DNA of 64,000 bases, from contig NZ_FZOT01000005.1 of assembly GCF_900188095.1 (NCBI RefSeq), positions 1 to 64,000 on the forward strand, read 5' to 3'. This document shows, piece after piece, positions 9,193 through 17,786 of this stretch. Numbering within the stretch: the first letter of the stretch is position 1; each line of letters begins with the position of its first letter. The notes under the pieces were generated by a model that was not told the origin of the DNA, did not search any database, and saw only the letters and a program-made list of their open reading frames with translations. Both the position numbers and the translations under genes were made by a program. The DNA comes from Noviherbaspirillum humi (GTDB lineage Bacteria > Pseudomonadota > Gammaproteobacteria > Burkholderiales > Burkholderiaceae_D).

Positions 9193-9633
9193 ATGGACCA
9201 TGCCGCCCGCCAGATCGATGCCCTGCTCGACAAGTACGCGGAGAGCCACCGCAACCCGGTCAATGAAGCCATCCACTGCATCTGCATCCCGGCCATCGTA
9301 TTCTCGCTGCTCGGACTGCTGTGGGCCGTCCATCCCTATGTCGCCGGCGCGGTGGTGGCCGGGGCCATGTTCTACTACCTGATGCTGTCCCCAGCCTTCG
9401 CCATCGGCATGCTGCTCATGACCTGCGCCATGCTGTGGCTGCTGGCCTTTCTGCCGCAGGAACAGATGGTCATGATTTCGCTGGCGGTCTTCGTGCTGGC
9501 CTGGATCGGCCAGTTCATCGGCCACAAGATCGAAGGCAGGAAGCCCTCCTTCTTCGACGACCTGCGCTTCCTGCTGATTGGTCCGCTGTTCGTGCTCGGC
9601 CTGCTTTATCGCCGTCTCGGCATGCATTTCTGA
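9193..9633 (+). CDS. DUF962/Mpo1-like integral membrane protein
   Basis: 146 residues with about four membrane segments between residues 30 and 140. The N-terminal signature SHRNPVNEAIHCICIPAI and the later GHKIEGRKPSFFDDL are characteristic of DUF962/Mpo1 proteins. In yeast, Mpo1 is an Fe-dependent dioxygenase acting on 2-hydroxy fatty acids; the histidines of both signatures are the likely metal ligands here. Bacterial function is unproven. AAGGAGA (9181-9187) lies six bases before the chosen ATG, which excludes a longer upstream frame. It follows the SDR gene by 83 bases and may share its transcript. Confidence 0.85.
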   Translation: MDHAARQIDALLDKYAESHRNPVNEAIHCICIPAIVFSLLGLLWAVHPYVAGAVVAGAMFYYLMLSPAFAIGMLLMTCAMLWLLAFLPQEQMVMISLAVFVLAWIGQFIGHKIEGRKPSFFDDLRFLLIGPLFVLGLLYRRLGMHF

Positions 9634-9666
9634 CCAGGCTTTCACACGGAAAGAACATGCGGGCGA

Positions 9667-10740
9667 TCAGCCTGGAGTCGTCTCGTACCAGTGGCGGGAT
9701 CGGTTGACCACGGCGACGACGAACAGCATCACCGGCACTTCGATCAGCACGCCAACCACCGTGGCGAGCGCAGCGCCGGACTGGAAGCCGAACAGGCTGA
9801 TGGCGGTGGCGACCGCCAGCTCGAAGAAGTTGGACGCGCCGATCAGGGCCGAGGGGCCGGCGACGCAGTGCGCCACGCCCAGGCGGCGGTTGAGCAGATA
9901 GGCCAGCCCGGAGTTGAAGAACACCTGGATCAGGATCGGCACTGCCAGGATGGCGATGACCAGCGGCTGCTCGGTAATAGCCGTGCCCTGGAAGGCGAAC
10001 AGCAGCACCAGGGTCAGCAGCAGGGCCGAGATCGAGAACGGCCCGAGCCGACTTACGGCGCGCTCCAGGTGGGCCGGCCCCTTGGCCAGCAGGGCGGTAC
10101 GGATGAGCTGGGCGATGATCACCGGCACGATGATGTACAGGCCCACCGAGATGACGAGCGTATCCCAGGGAACGGTGATGGACGCCAGCCCGAGCAGCAG
10201 CGCCACCAGCGGCGCGAAGGCGACGATCATGATGGCGTCGTTGAGCGCCACCTGAGACAGGGTGAAATACGGGTCGCCCTTGCAGAGCTGGCTCCAGACG
10301 AACACCATCGCGGTGCAGGGCGCCGCCGCCAGCAGGATCAGACCGGCGATGTAGCTGTCGATCTGGTCCGGCGGCAGCCAGGCGGCGAACACCTGCCGGA
10401 TGAAAAGCCAGCCCAGCAGCGCCATCGAAAACGGCTTCACCAGCCAGTTCACCGCCAGGGTGACGCCGATGCCGCGCCAGTGGCCCTTTACCTGGGACAG
10501 CGCGCCGAAGTCGATCTTGATGAGCATCGGAATGATCATCACCCAGATCAGCACGCCCACCGGCAGATTGACCTTCGCCACTTCCAGCCCGGCGATCCCC
10601 TGGAACAGGGCGGGGAAGGCGCGGCCAAGCAGGATGCCGGCGACGATGCACAGCGCCACCCAGATGGTCAGGTAGCGTTCGAAGAAGCCTATCGCCGGCT
10701 TGGCGCCGCCGGCGACGGCGGTGGTGTGGGAGGTGGTCAT
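9667..10740 (-). CDS. acr3: Arsenite efflux permease, ACR3 family
   Basis: 357 residues with ten predicted membrane helices. The essential ACR3 cysteine is C142 in LLAAAPCTAMVFVWS, and the later GVLIEVPVML helix carries the conserved glutamate. The protein exports arsenite across the inner membrane by proton exchange without a dedicated ATPase. It is the third gene of a minus-strand arsR-arsC-acr3 run: ten bases separate it from arsC. It is convergent with the DUF962 gene with only 33 bases between stops and no obvious terminator. Confidence 0.95.
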   Translation of the reverse strand: MTTSHTTAVAGGAKPAIGFFERYLTIWVALCIVAGILLGRAFPALFQGIAGLEVAKVNLPVGVLIWVMIIPMLIKIDFGALSQVKGHWRGIGVTLAVNWLVKPFSMALLGWLFIRQVFAAWLPPDQIDSYIAGLILLAAAPCTAMVFVWSQLCKGDPYFTLSQVALNDAIMIVAFAPLVALLLGLASITVPWDTLVISVGLYIIVPVIIAQLIRTALLAKGPAHLERAVSRLGPFSISALLLTLVLLFAFQGTAITEQPLVIAILAVPILIQVFFNSGLAYLLNRRLGVAHCVAGPSALIGASNFFELAVATAISLFGFQSGAALATVVGVLIEVPVMLFVVAVVNRSRHWYETTPG

Positions 10741-10750
10741 GGCGCGAAGT

Positions 10751-11260
10751 TCATTGCTGGTCGACCGGCATCGCGCCGATCTTGCGGATTTCCTGCTGTA
10801 GGGCCTGCCTGTCCAGCGCGTGCAGCGGCAGGCTCACCAGAACGTTCATGCGCGCCCCGATCTGCCGGAAGATGCGTTCGAAGGCGTCGCGCTTCACGTC
10901 GTTGGTGCCCTGCACGGCGGCGGGATCTTCGAAGCCCCAGTGTGCCGTCACCGGATGGCCCGGCCAGACCGGGCAAGCCTCGCCGGCGGCGTTGTCGCAG
11001 ACGGTGATGATGAGATCCATTCGCGGCGCGCCGGGCGCCGCGAACTCCTCCCAGCTCTTGCTGCGAAGGTCATCGACGGGATAGCCGGTTTTTCTCACTT
11101 GTTCGATGGCGAAGGGATTGACCTTGCCGCCCGGCTTGCTGCCGGCGCTGAAGCCCTTGAACCGCCCCTGGCTCATCGTGGTGGCCAGGGCCTCGGCCAT
11201 GATGCTGCGGGCGGAGTTGGCGGTGCAGAGGAAAAGGATGTTGCAGGTCTCGTCGGTCAT
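10751..11260 (-). CDS. arsC: Arsenate reductase, low-molecular-weight phosphatase (thioredoxin-coupled) type
   Basis: 169 residues. The P-loop CTANSARS supplies the nucleophile C12 and R18. Two further cysteines, C88 and C96, in the ITVCDNAAGEACPVWPG loop are placed like the relay pair of thioredoxin-coupled ArsC, so disulfide transfer to thioredoxin is likely. It reduces arsenate to arsenite for export by the adjacent Acr3. The P-loop differs from the common CTGNSCRS, lacking the extra Cys. The C-terminal 35 residues extend beyond the minimal fold. It lies between arsR (25 bases upstream) and acr3. Confidence 0.94.
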   Translation of the reverse strand: MTDETCNILFLCTANSARSIMAEALATTMSQGRFKGFSAGSKPGGKVNPFAIEQVRKTGYPVDDLRSKSWEEFAAPGAPRMDLIITVCDNAAGEACPVWPGHPVTAHWGFEDPAAVQGTNDVKRDAFERIFRQIGARMNVLVSLPLHALDRQALQQEIRKIGAMPVDQQ

Positions 11261-11285
11261 GGTAAGGGCCTTGCTGAAGGGCGGA

Positions 11286-11633
11286 TCAGGGGCAGGTTCC
11301 GTCCGGGCTGGCGGAACAGGCGGAAACGGTTGCCGCCGGCAGGCAGGGATTGCCGCCGCAGCAGTTCTCCGTGAGGAAGGCGATGAGTTGATTCATCGTC
11401 TCGAAGCGGGCCGAATAGATGATCTGGCGGCCTTCGTGGCGCGCCTGCAGCAGGCCGGCGTTGAGCATGTCCTTCAGGTGGAAGGAAAGCGACGAGGCCG
11501 GAATCTGCAGCTCGCTGGAGAGGGCGCCGGCGGTCAGGCCCTGCGGGCCGGTCTGGACCAGCAGGCGGAAGACGGTGAGGCGGTGTTCGTTGGCGAGGGC
11601 ACCGAGGGCGTGTACGGCTGACGGGAAGTCCAT
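11286..11633 (-). CDS. arsR: ArsR-family arsenite-responsive repressor
   Basis: 115 residues. A winged helix-turn-helix occupies residues 5-85 (recognition helix about ASSLSFHLKDML). The usual ELCVC metal site in the recognition helix is absent. Instead there is a cysteine-rich C-terminal tail with C91, C92, C97, C106 and C114, the arrangement used by C-terminal-type As(III) sensors. It represses its own operon until arsenite binds. It is the first gene of arsR-arsC-acr3. A 15-base palindrome (11672-11686) lies 38 bases upstream of its start. Confidence 0.93.
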   Translation of the reverse strand: MDFPSAVHALGALANEHRLTVFRLLVQTGPQGLTAGALSSELQIPASSLSFHLKDMLNAGLLQARHEGRQIIYSARFETMNQLIAFLTENCCGGNPCLPAATVSACSASPDGTCP

Positions 11634-11671
11634 GGAAGGAAACGGTTCAAGCGCTGAATAATTCGAGTTTA

Positions 11672-11686
11672 ATCGAAACTTTCGAT
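11672..11686. promoter_or_regulatory. arsR: Candidate ArsR operator
   Basis: Perfect palindrome ATCGAAA-C-TTTCGAT, flanked by further TTCGA (11662-11666) and TCGAA (11692-11696) half-sites in the AT-rich region immediately upstream of arsR. Position and symmetry fit a dimeric winged-helix repressor site. Binding is inferred. Confidence 0.65.
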
Positions 11687-11809
11687 AATTGTCGAAATAA
11701 TTGCGCCGCCTCGACGGTCGGCGCCCCCGAATGAAATTGCCGGCATCGTTCTGCAGGGCGGCATTCCGCGGCCGGGGTTGAAATATGGGATAAGTGCATC
11801 CTGCAATGA

Positions 11810-11835
11810 AAAACGCCCCGTTTGCGGGGCGTTTT
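11810..11835 (-). terminator. Rho-independent terminator of htpG
   Basis: Eleven-base perfect stem AAAACGCCCCG / CGGGGCGTTTT (11810-11820, 11825-11835) with loop TTTG, 30 bases beyond the htpG stop. Symmetric, so it could also act on the plus strand. Confidence 0.9.
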
Positions 11836-11864
11836 GCTTGATCGATCCAACCAGCGGGCGTCGG

Positions 11865-13778
11865 TCAGCGCACCGCCATGCCCAGCAGCATGTCGTTCAG
11901 CCGCTTGACGAACCCGGCCGGGTCTTCCAGGGAGCCGCCTTCGGCCAGCATCGCCTGATCGAACAGGATGTGCGACCAGTCGCCGAACTTCGCCTCCTCG
12001 TACTTCAGGCGCTGGACCAGTGCATGATTCGGATTGATCTCGAGGATGGGCTTGCTGTCGGGCGCCTTCTGGCCGGCCGCCTTCAGCATGCGCACCAGGT
12101 TGCCGGACAGCTCATGCTCGTCGGCCACCAGGCAGGCCGGCGAATCGGTCAGGCGGAAGGTGACGCGCACGTCCTTGGCCTTGTCCGCTAGGCTGGCCTT
12201 CATCTTCTCGACCAGGTCCTTGTACTCGGCCTCGGTCTCCTCATGCTGCTTCTTCTCGGCTTCGTCCTCCAGCTTGCCGAGGTCGAGGTCGCCCTTGGCC
12301 ACCGATACCAGTTCCTTGCCTTCCACCTCGTGCAGGAAGGACAGCATCCATTCGTCGACCCGGTCGGTCAGCAGCAGCACTTCCACGCCCTTCTTGCGGA
12401 AGATCTCGAGGTGCGGGCTGTTCTTGGCGGCGACATAGGAATCGGCGGTGACGTAATAGATCTTGTCCTGGCCCTCCTTCATGCGGCCGATGTAGTCGTC
12501 GAAGGAGACGGTCTGGGCATCGCTGTCGTTCTGGGTGGAAGCGAAGCGCAGCAGCTTGGCGATGCGCTCCTTGTTGGCCGCGTCTTCGCCGATGCCTTCC
12601 TTCAGCACCTGGCCGAACTCCGTCCAGAAGGTGGCGTACTTGTCCTTCTGCGCCTGGTCGTCGCTGTTGGCCAGCTCTTCCAGCAGGCCGAGCACGCGCT
12701 TGGTGGAGCCTTCGCGGATGGCTTTCACGTCGCGCGATTCCTGCAGGATTTCGCGCGATACGTTCAGCGGCAGGTCGGCGGAGTCGATCACGCCCTTGAC
12801 GAAGCGCAGGTAGACCGGCATCAGCTGCTCGGCATCGTCCATGATGAACACGCGCTTGACGTAGAGCTTGATGCCGCCGCGCTTGTTGCGGTCCCAGAGG
12901 TCGAACGGCGCCCGCGCCGGGACGTAGAGCAGCTGGGTGTACTCGCTGCGGCCTTCGACCCGGTTGTGGGTATAGGCCAGCGGCGCCTCGTAATCGTGGG
13001 CGACGTGCTTGTAGAACTCCTCGTACTGCTCCGGCGTGATGTCGGACTTGCTGCGGCTCCAGAGCGCGCTGGCCTGGTTGACGGTCTCGAACTCGTCGCG
13101 GATGACGGTTTCCTTCTTCTCCTCGTCCCACTCCTCCTTGTGCATCTGGATCGGCAGGGAGATGTGGTCGGAGTACTTGCGCACAATGGACTTCAGGCGC
13201 CAGCTCGACAGGAATTCGTCCTCGCCCTCGCGCAGGTGCAGGACGATGTCGGTGCCGCGGCTCGGCTTGTCGATGGTCTCGACGCTGAAGTCGCCCTCGC
13301 CGCCGGATTCCCAGCGCACGCCTTCGGCCGCCGGCAGTCCGGCACGGCGGGTTTCGACCGTGATGCGGTCGGCGACGATGAAGGCGGAGTAGAAGCCCAC
13401 GCCGAACTGGCCGATCAGGGCGGCATCTTTCTGCTGGTCGCCGGACAGCTTCGAAAAGAATTCCTTGGTGCCGGACTTGGCAATGGTGCCGAGATGCTGG
13501 ATGGCTTCGTCGCGGCTCATGCCGATGCCGTTGTCGGAGATGGTGATGGTGTGCGCGGCCTTGTCGAAGGTGACGCGGATGCGCAGCTCGCCGTCGTTCT
13601 CGTACAGCTCGGCATTGTTGATGGCTTCGAAACGCAGCTTGTCGGCGGCGTCTGAGGCGTTGGAGATCAGCTCGCGCAGGAAAATTTCCTTGTTGGAGTA
13701 CAAGGAGTGAATCATCAGCTGCAGAAGTTGCTCGACCTCTGCCTGGAATCCCATCGTTTGCTTTTCGGATGCTGCCAT
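11865..13778 (-). CDS. htpG: Chaperone protein HtpG (bacterial Hsp90)
   Basis: 637 residues. The N-terminal GHKL ATPase domain shows [16 protein letters not shown], the DNGIGM nucleotide loop and the glycine lid [11 protein letters not shown]. The middle domain contains the [11 protein letters not shown] and [10 protein letters not shown] blocks. A C-terminal dimerisation domain ends at LLGMAVR. It is an ATP-driven cytoplasmic chaperone for client remodelling with DnaK. Start 13778 has GAGGAAAAA directly upstream; the open frame to 13955 contains the promoter and is not translated. Heat-shock control is supported by a sigma-32 promoter at 13859-13886. Single gene with its own terminator. Confidence 0.97.
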   Translation of the reverse strand: MAASEKQTMGFQAEVEQLLQLMIHSLYSNKEIFLRELISNASDAADKLRFEAINNAELYENDGELRIRVTFDKAAHTITISDNGIGMSRDEAIQHLGTIAKSGTKEFFSKLSGDQQKDAALIGQFGVGFYSAFIVADRITVETRRAGLPAAEGVRWESGGEGDFSVETIDKPSRGTDIVLHLREGEDEFLSSWRLKSIVRKYSDHISLPIQMHKEEWDEEKKETVIRDEFETVNQASALWSRSKSDITPEQYEEFYKHVAHDYEAPLAYTHNRVEGRSEYTQLLYVPARAPFDLWDRNKRGGIKLYVKRVFIMDDAEQLMPVYLRFVKGVIDSADLPLNVSREILQESRDVKAIREGSTKRVLGLLEELANSDDQAQKDKYATFWTEFGQVLKEGIGEDAANKERIAKLLRFASTQNDSDAQTVSFDDYIGRMKEGQDKIYYVTADSYVAAKNSPHLEIFRKKGVEVLLLTDRVDEWMLSFLHEVEGKELVSVAKGDLDLGKLEDEAEKKQHEETEAEYKDLVEKMKASLADKAKDVRVTFRLTDSPACLVADEHELSGNLVRMLKAAGQKAPDSKPILEINPNHALVQRLKYEEAKFGDWSHILFDQAMLAEGGSLEDPAGFVKRLNDMLLGMAVR

Positions 13779-13858
13779 TTTTTCCTCGATCGGTTGCAGG
13801 TTCGTGTGCTTGAAAGGGTTGCGCGCCATTCCCATGGCAGGAATGGCAATGTTCGCAC

Positions 13859-13886
13859 AGATGGGGACGCCGTTTGCCTTTTCAAG
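13859..13886 (-). promoter_or_regulatory. htpG: Sigma-32 (RpoH) heat-shock promoter of htpG
   Basis: On the minus strand, CTTGAAA (13886-13880) is separated by 13 bases from CCCCATCT (13866-13859). This matches the enterobacterial sigma-32 consensus CTTGAAA-N11-16-CCCCATnT at every specified base. It lies about 80 bases upstream of the htpG start codon. Confidence 0.88.
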
Positions 13887-14035
13887 GGATGACAGGTGAA
13901 GCCGGGAAACATTTTCCGGCGCGCCGGGATGCCGCGCCGCCAGCGAGTGCGCCATGCATGACAGGGATCAAGGTAAAATCGAGGCTTTCCGCCTCCGCGC
14001 GCATTCGCGTCGCCAAACCGCTTCCGGAGTCTTGC

Positions 14036-14494
14036 ATGTCCTTCTACGAAAAACTCAAAGCCCTGAACATCGAACTGCCCGCCGTCGCGGCGCCGGCCGC
14101 CAGCTATGTGATGTACGCCCAGACCGGCAATACCGTTTTCCTTTCGGGCCATATCGCCAAGAAGGACGGCAAGCCCTGGGTCGGGCAGCTCGGCAAGAAC
14201 CTGGGCACCGAGGAGGGCAAGCAGGCGGCGCGGGCGGTGGCGATCGACCTGATCGCCACGCTGCAGGCAGCCTGCGGCGGCGACCTGAACCGCGTGCGCC
14301 GCATCGTCAAGGTGATGAGCCTGGTGAACTCCACCCCGGACTTCACCGAGCAGCACCTGGTGACCAATGGCGCCTCCGACCTGCTGGGCGAAGTGTTCGG
14401 CGAGCAGGGCAAGCATGCCCGCTCCGCGTTCGGCGTCGCCCAGATTCCGCTCGGCGCCTGCGTGGAAATCGAGCTGATCGCTGAAATCGCCTGA
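14036..14494 (+). CDS. RidA/YjgF-family enamine/imine deaminase-like protein
   Basis: 152 residues, single RidA domain of the longer subgroup. The conserved arginine is R129 in HARSAFGVAQIPLGACVEIE. RidA proteins form trimers and hydrolyse reactive 2-aminoacrylate or other imines from PLP enzymes. Co-location with a PLP aminotransferase gene 11 bases downstream supports a role in its imine chemistry. Start 14036 is preceded by GGAG (14026-14029). The subgroup is not proven to deaminate 2-aminoacrylate. Confidence 0.85.
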   Translation: MSFYEKLKALNIELPAVAAPAASYVMYAQTGNTVFLSGHIAKKDGKPWVGQLGKNLGTEEGKQAARAVAIDLIATLQAACGGDLNRVRRIVKVMSLVNSTPDFTEQHLVTNGASDLLGEVFGEQGKHARSAFGVAQIPLGACVEIELIAEIA

Positions 14495-14505
14495 AGAAGA
14501 TATTG

Positions 14506-15699
14506 ATGAAACTAGAAAATCCCGCCCCCATCCAGTGGCATTTCTCGCAGCGCGCACAGCAGCTGCAGAGCTCCGTCATCCGCGACATCCTGAAGGTCAC
14601 CGTCAACCCGGACATCATCTCCTTCGCCGGCGGCCTGCCGTCGCCGGAAACCTTCCCGGTGGAGCGCATGCGCGCCGCCCACGACGCCGTGCTGTCGCGC
14701 GTCGGCAAGGTGGCGCTGCAGTACGGCCCGAGCGATGGCTACGCGCCGCTGCGCGAATGGATCGCCGGCTCGCTTTCGACCAGCGATTCGACGATCCTGC
14801 CGGAACAGGTGCTGATGCTGTCCGGCTCCCAGCAGGGCCTGGATCTGATCGCCAAGGTGCTGATCGACGAAGGCAGCAAGGTGCTGGTGGAAACCCCGAG
14901 CTATCTCGGTGCGCTGCAGGCCTTCTCGGTCTACCGTCCGAATTTCGTTTCGGTCGCGTCGGATGACGGCGGCATGCTGCCGGAAGCGCTGGAAGGCGTG
15001 GCCGACGGCGCCCGCCTGCTGTACTCGCTGCCCAATTTCCAGAACCCGACCGGCCGCACCATGCCGCTGGAGCGCCGCATCGCGCTGGTGGAAACCTGCG
15101 CCCGGCTCGGCCTGCCGCTGATCGAGGACAATCCCTACGGCGACCTCAGCTACCGCGGCGAGCCGCTGCCGAAGATGCTGAACATGAATCCGCATGGCGT
15201 GATCTACATGGGCTCCTTCTCCAAGGTGCTGACGCCCGGCATCCGCCTCGGCTACGTGGTGGCGCCGGTGGCCCTGATCGCCAAGCTGGAGCAGGCCAAG
15301 CAGGCGGCCGACCTGCATACCGCCCAGCTGACCCAGATGGTGGTGCACGAGGTGGTGAAGGACGGTTTCCTCGATGAGCACGTGCCGACCATCCGCAAGC
15401 TCTACGCCGACCAGTGCCAGGTGATGCTCGACGCGCTGCAGGAATTCTTCCCCAAGTCCGCCACCTGGACCCGGCCGGCGGGCGGCATGTTCATCTGGGT
15501 GACCCTGCCGAAGCACATCGACAGCATGGAGCTGCTGAAGGAAGCGGTACAGCAGAACGTCGCCTTCGTTCCCGGCGCACCGTTCTACGCCAACGAGCCG
15601 GCGCACAACACCCTGCGCCTGTCCTTCGTCACCGTGCCGCCGGAGAAGATCCGCCAGGGCGTGGCGACGCTTGGCAAGCTGATCGCGTCCAAGCTTTAA
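14506..15699 (+). CDS. PLP-dependent aminotransferase, class I/II (LysN/kynurenine-aminotransferase-like)
   Basis: 397 residues, fold type I. The PLP-binding lysine K240 sits in GSFSKVLTPGIRLGY. N180 (NFQNPTG) and D208 (IEDNPYGD) contact the cofactor, and the N-terminal ISFAGGLPSPETFP block is typical of the 2-aminoadipate/kynurenine aminotransferase (LysN/MocR-core) subgroup. It probably transaminates an aromatic or branched amino acid with 2-oxoglutarate; the exact substrate is not readable. An ATG at 14506 with GAAGAAG upstream is preferred over a TTG one codon earlier. It follows the RidA gene by 11 bases, forming an operon, and ends at a terminator. Confidence 0.88.
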   Translation: MKLENPAPIQWHFSQRAQQLQSSVIRDILKVTVNPDIISFAGGLPSPETFPVERMRAAHDAVLSRVGKVALQYGPSDGYAPLREWIAGSLSTSDSTILPEQVLMLSGSQQGLDLIAKVLIDEGSKVLVETPSYLGALQAFSVYRPNFVSVASDDGGMLPEALEGVADGARLLYSLPNFQNPTGRTMPLERRIALVETCARLGLPLIEDNPYGDLSYRGEPLPKMLNMNPHGVIYMGSFSKVLTPGIRLGYVVAPVALIAKLEQAKQAADLHTAQLTQMVVHEVVKDGFLDEHVPTIRKLYADQCQVMLDALQEFFPKSATWTRPAGGMFIWVTLPKHIDSMELLKEAVQQNVAFVPGAPFYANEPAHNTLRLSFVTVPPEKIRQGVATLGKLIASKL

Positions 15700-15719
15700 T
15701 CGCCGCGCCATCCATCGAA

Positions 15720-15754
15720 AAAGGCAGCCCGCTTGCGCGGCGCTGCCTTTTCTT
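15720..15754 (+). terminator. Rho-independent terminator
   Basis: Nine-base stem AAAGGCAGC / GCTGCCTTT (15720-15728, 15742-15750) followed by TCTTTT, 20 bases after the aminotransferase stop. Confidence 0.85.
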
Positions 15755-15787
15755 TTGGCCTGTCGGCCGACGGATGCTGGGGTTGAT

Positions 15788-16138
15788 TCAGCCGCGTGCT
15801 TCCGCCCGTAGCGCGCGGCGCAGGAACGGGCGCAGCAGGCGCGCCAGCCGGGCAGCCGTTGCCCCCGGCAAAGCGGCCGAGGACGATGGCTGCGCACGCT
15901 CCAGCCGCATCACCGCGCGGCCCACGCCCTCCACCAGGGTGAGGCCATGGTTGGGTACGACATAGGATTGGCCTGGGTGAAGCTCGATGTCGGCCGGCTC
16001 GCCGAAAGCGGTGATCAATAGCCGTCCCGAGACGCAGCCCACGCGGCGGTGGCGGGCACGCCGCAGCGCCAAGGGCTGGTTCTCCTGCAGCAGCAGTTCC
16101 AGGCGGCCGGCGAGGCCGGCATGCAGGCGGGCTTCCAT
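15788..16138 (-). CDS. DUF2917-domain protein
   Basis: 116 residues. A compact beta-rich domain (about residues 20-70: RRVGCVSGRLLITAFGEPAD, then HPGQSYVVPNHGLTLVEG) matches the DUF2917 pattern, in which an imported-sounding but cytoplasmic cupin-like strand set precedes a helical Arg/Ala tail. Function is unknown. Start 16138 has AAGGAGA directly upstream. The gene is divergent from a MocR-type regulator 200 bases away, which probably controls it. Confidence 0.72.
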   Translation of the reverse strand: MEARLHAGLAGRLELLLQENQPLALRRARHRRVGCVSGRLLITAFGEPADIELHPGQSYVVPNHGLTLVEGVGRAVMRLERAQPSSSAALPGATAARLARLLRPFLRRALRAEARG

Positions 16139-16230
16139 CGCTTTCTCCTTCCGTTCGATCAATGGCGATGGGAAAAGCATAGCCGGCGGCGGCGGGGCGC
16201 AACAGGCGCAGCATCCGAGAATTGTGACCA

Positions 16231-16282
16231 TTACAGTGCGGTCTGGCATAAACTGTACTGGTCGAAAACGCAGCCAACTGTA
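16231..16282. promoter_or_regulatory. Candidate MocR operator repeats
   Basis: In the divergent promoter region, AACTGTA occurs twice as a direct repeat at 16251-16257 and 16276-16282 (25 bases start to start). An inverted TACAGT lies at 16232-16237. Direct repeats spaced by about two helical turns are the known style of GabR/PdxR-type binding sites. Assignment is by position and symmetry. Confidence 0.5.
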
Positions 16283-16338
16283 TCTCTGCAAGCGTCGTGC
16301 GCTGCTGCAGAATCCTTGGATACTGATCAGGCCCTCAT

Positions 16339-17763
16339 ATGTCCAGCCAACTCAACCTCTACGAGCATCTCGCCGACGAACTCGGCGGGCTGATCGCCGG
16401 CCGGGTGTTCGCACCCGGCGACCGCCTGCCGTCGATCCGCCGCCTGGCGCAGCAGAAGCGGCTGTCGATCAGCACCGTGATGCAGGCTTTGCGCCTGCTG
16501 GAAGACCGCGGCCTGATCGATGCCCGGCCCCAGGCCGGCTTCTACGTCCGGCACCGGCCGAAATCCCTGCCGGGCGGCATTTCGGACGGCAGCCTGCCGG
16601 CGCCGGCCTTCGTCGGCATCACCAATCTGCTGATGCAGGTGATGCGCGACAACGAAGGTCCGGGCATCGTGCAGCTCGGCTCCGCCTGGCCGCCGGATGA
16701 ACTGCTGCCGATTCAGCGCATCCAGAAGACGGTGGCGAGCGTGGTGCGCAGCGATCCGTCGCTGCTGGCGCGGGAGCGCTGCACCGCGCACAACGAGCCC
16801 GGCTTCGTGCGCCAGGTGATACGCCGCGCGGTGGACTGGGGCACGCTGGATCCGGCCGAGATCGTGGTCATGAATTCCTGCACCGAGGCGATCAGCATCA
16901 GCCTGCGGGCGGTCGCCAAGCCGGGCGACACCATCGCGCTGGAGTCGGCGACTTACTTCGTGCTGCTGCAACTGATCGAAAGCCTTGGCATGAAGGCGCT
17001 GGAAATTCCGACCGATCCCGAGACCGGCATCTCGGTGGATGCGCTGGAGCTGGCGCTGAACCAGGGCCTGGTGCAGGCATGCCTGCTGATCCCGAACTGC
17101 AACAACCCGCTCGGCACCATCATGCCGGAGCTGAACAAAAAGCGGCTGGCGGCGCTGGTGGCCAAGCACGACATTCCGCTGATCGAGGACGACATCTACG
17201 GCGACCTGTGCTTCACCGCCGAGCGGCCCTGGCCGGTGAAGGCCTACGACACCAGCGGCAACGTGCTGCTGTGCTCTTCCTTTTCCAAGGTGATCAGCCC
17301 GGCGGTGCGGGTCGGCTACGTGGTGGCCGGCAAGTACGTGCAGCAGATCGCCTTCCTGAAGACGGTGACCACCGGCAGCACCAACCATTTCTTCCAGGCA
17401 GTCCTCGGCGACTACGTCGGCAGCCGGCATTACGATGCCCAGGTGCGGCGCATGCGGCGCGCGCTGGCGCAGCGCATCGCCCAGATGTCGGACGCGGTAT
17501 CCGCCGCCTTCCCGGCGGAGTGCTCCATTTCCCAGCCCAAGGGCGGCTTCGTGCTGTGGATCGCGCTGCCGCCCCAGGTGGATGCGCTGGCGCTGCATGG
17601 CATGGCGCTGGCGCAAGGGATTGCGATGATGCCGGGCCAGCTGTTCTCGGCCTCGGGCCGCTACCGGAACTACCTGCGCCTGAATTGCGGCAATGCCTGG
17701 AGCGGCGAAATCGACAATGCCGTGAAGCGGCTGGGGCGGCTGGTGCACGAGGCGGCCGCATGA
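16339..17763 (+). CDS. MocR-family transcriptional regulator (GntR winged helix fused to aminotransferase domain)
   Basis: 474 residues. Residues 5-75 are a GntR-type winged helix (RLPSIRRLAQQKRLSISTV). Residues 110-470 form a fold-type-I aminotransferase-like domain with a PLP lysine K317 (SSFSKVISPAVRVGY) and N256 (NCNNPLG). Such regulators bind PLP and an amino-compound effector and activate or repress a divergent gene; here that is the DUF2917 gene. All catalytic-site residues checked look intact. Start 16339 is the only ATG before the DNA-binding domain. The downstream DUF1272 gene begins 23 bases later and may be co-transcribed. Confidence 0.92.
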   Translation: MSSQLNLYEHLADELGGLIAGRVFAPGDRLPSIRRLAQQKRLSISTVMQALRLLEDRGLIDARPQAGFYVRHRPKSLPGGISDGSLPAPAFVGITNLLMQVMRDNEGPGIVQLGSAWPPDELLPIQRIQKTVASVVRSDPSLLARERCTAHNEPGFVRQVIRRAVDWGTLDPAEIVVMNSCTEAISISLRAVAKPGDTIALESATYFVLLQLIESLGMKALEIPTDPETGISVDALELALNQGLVQACLLIPNCNNPLGTIMPELNKKRLAALVAKHDIPLIEDDIYGDLCFTAERPWPVKAYDTSGNVLLCSSFSKVISPAVRVGYVVAGKYVQQIAFLKTVTTGSTNHFFQAVLGDYVGSRHYDAQVRRMRRALAQRIAQMSDAVSAAFPAECSISQPKGGFVLWIALPPQVDALALHGMALAQGIAMMPGQLFSASGRYRNYLRLNCGNAWSGEIDNAVKRLGRLVHEAAA

Positions 17764-17786
17764 ATCGACTCGGAGGAGAAAAAACC

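Noticed and set aside
11810-11835. Similarity of the stems at 11810 and 43619 as a dispersed repeat
   Set aside because: The shared ACGCCCCG core is short, and both are ordinary GC-rich terminators; similarity is likely convergent.
17079-17786. In-frame extension upstream of the DUF1272 gene
   Set aside because: It lies inside the MocR gene and precedes a strong ribosome-binding site that sets the start at 17787.
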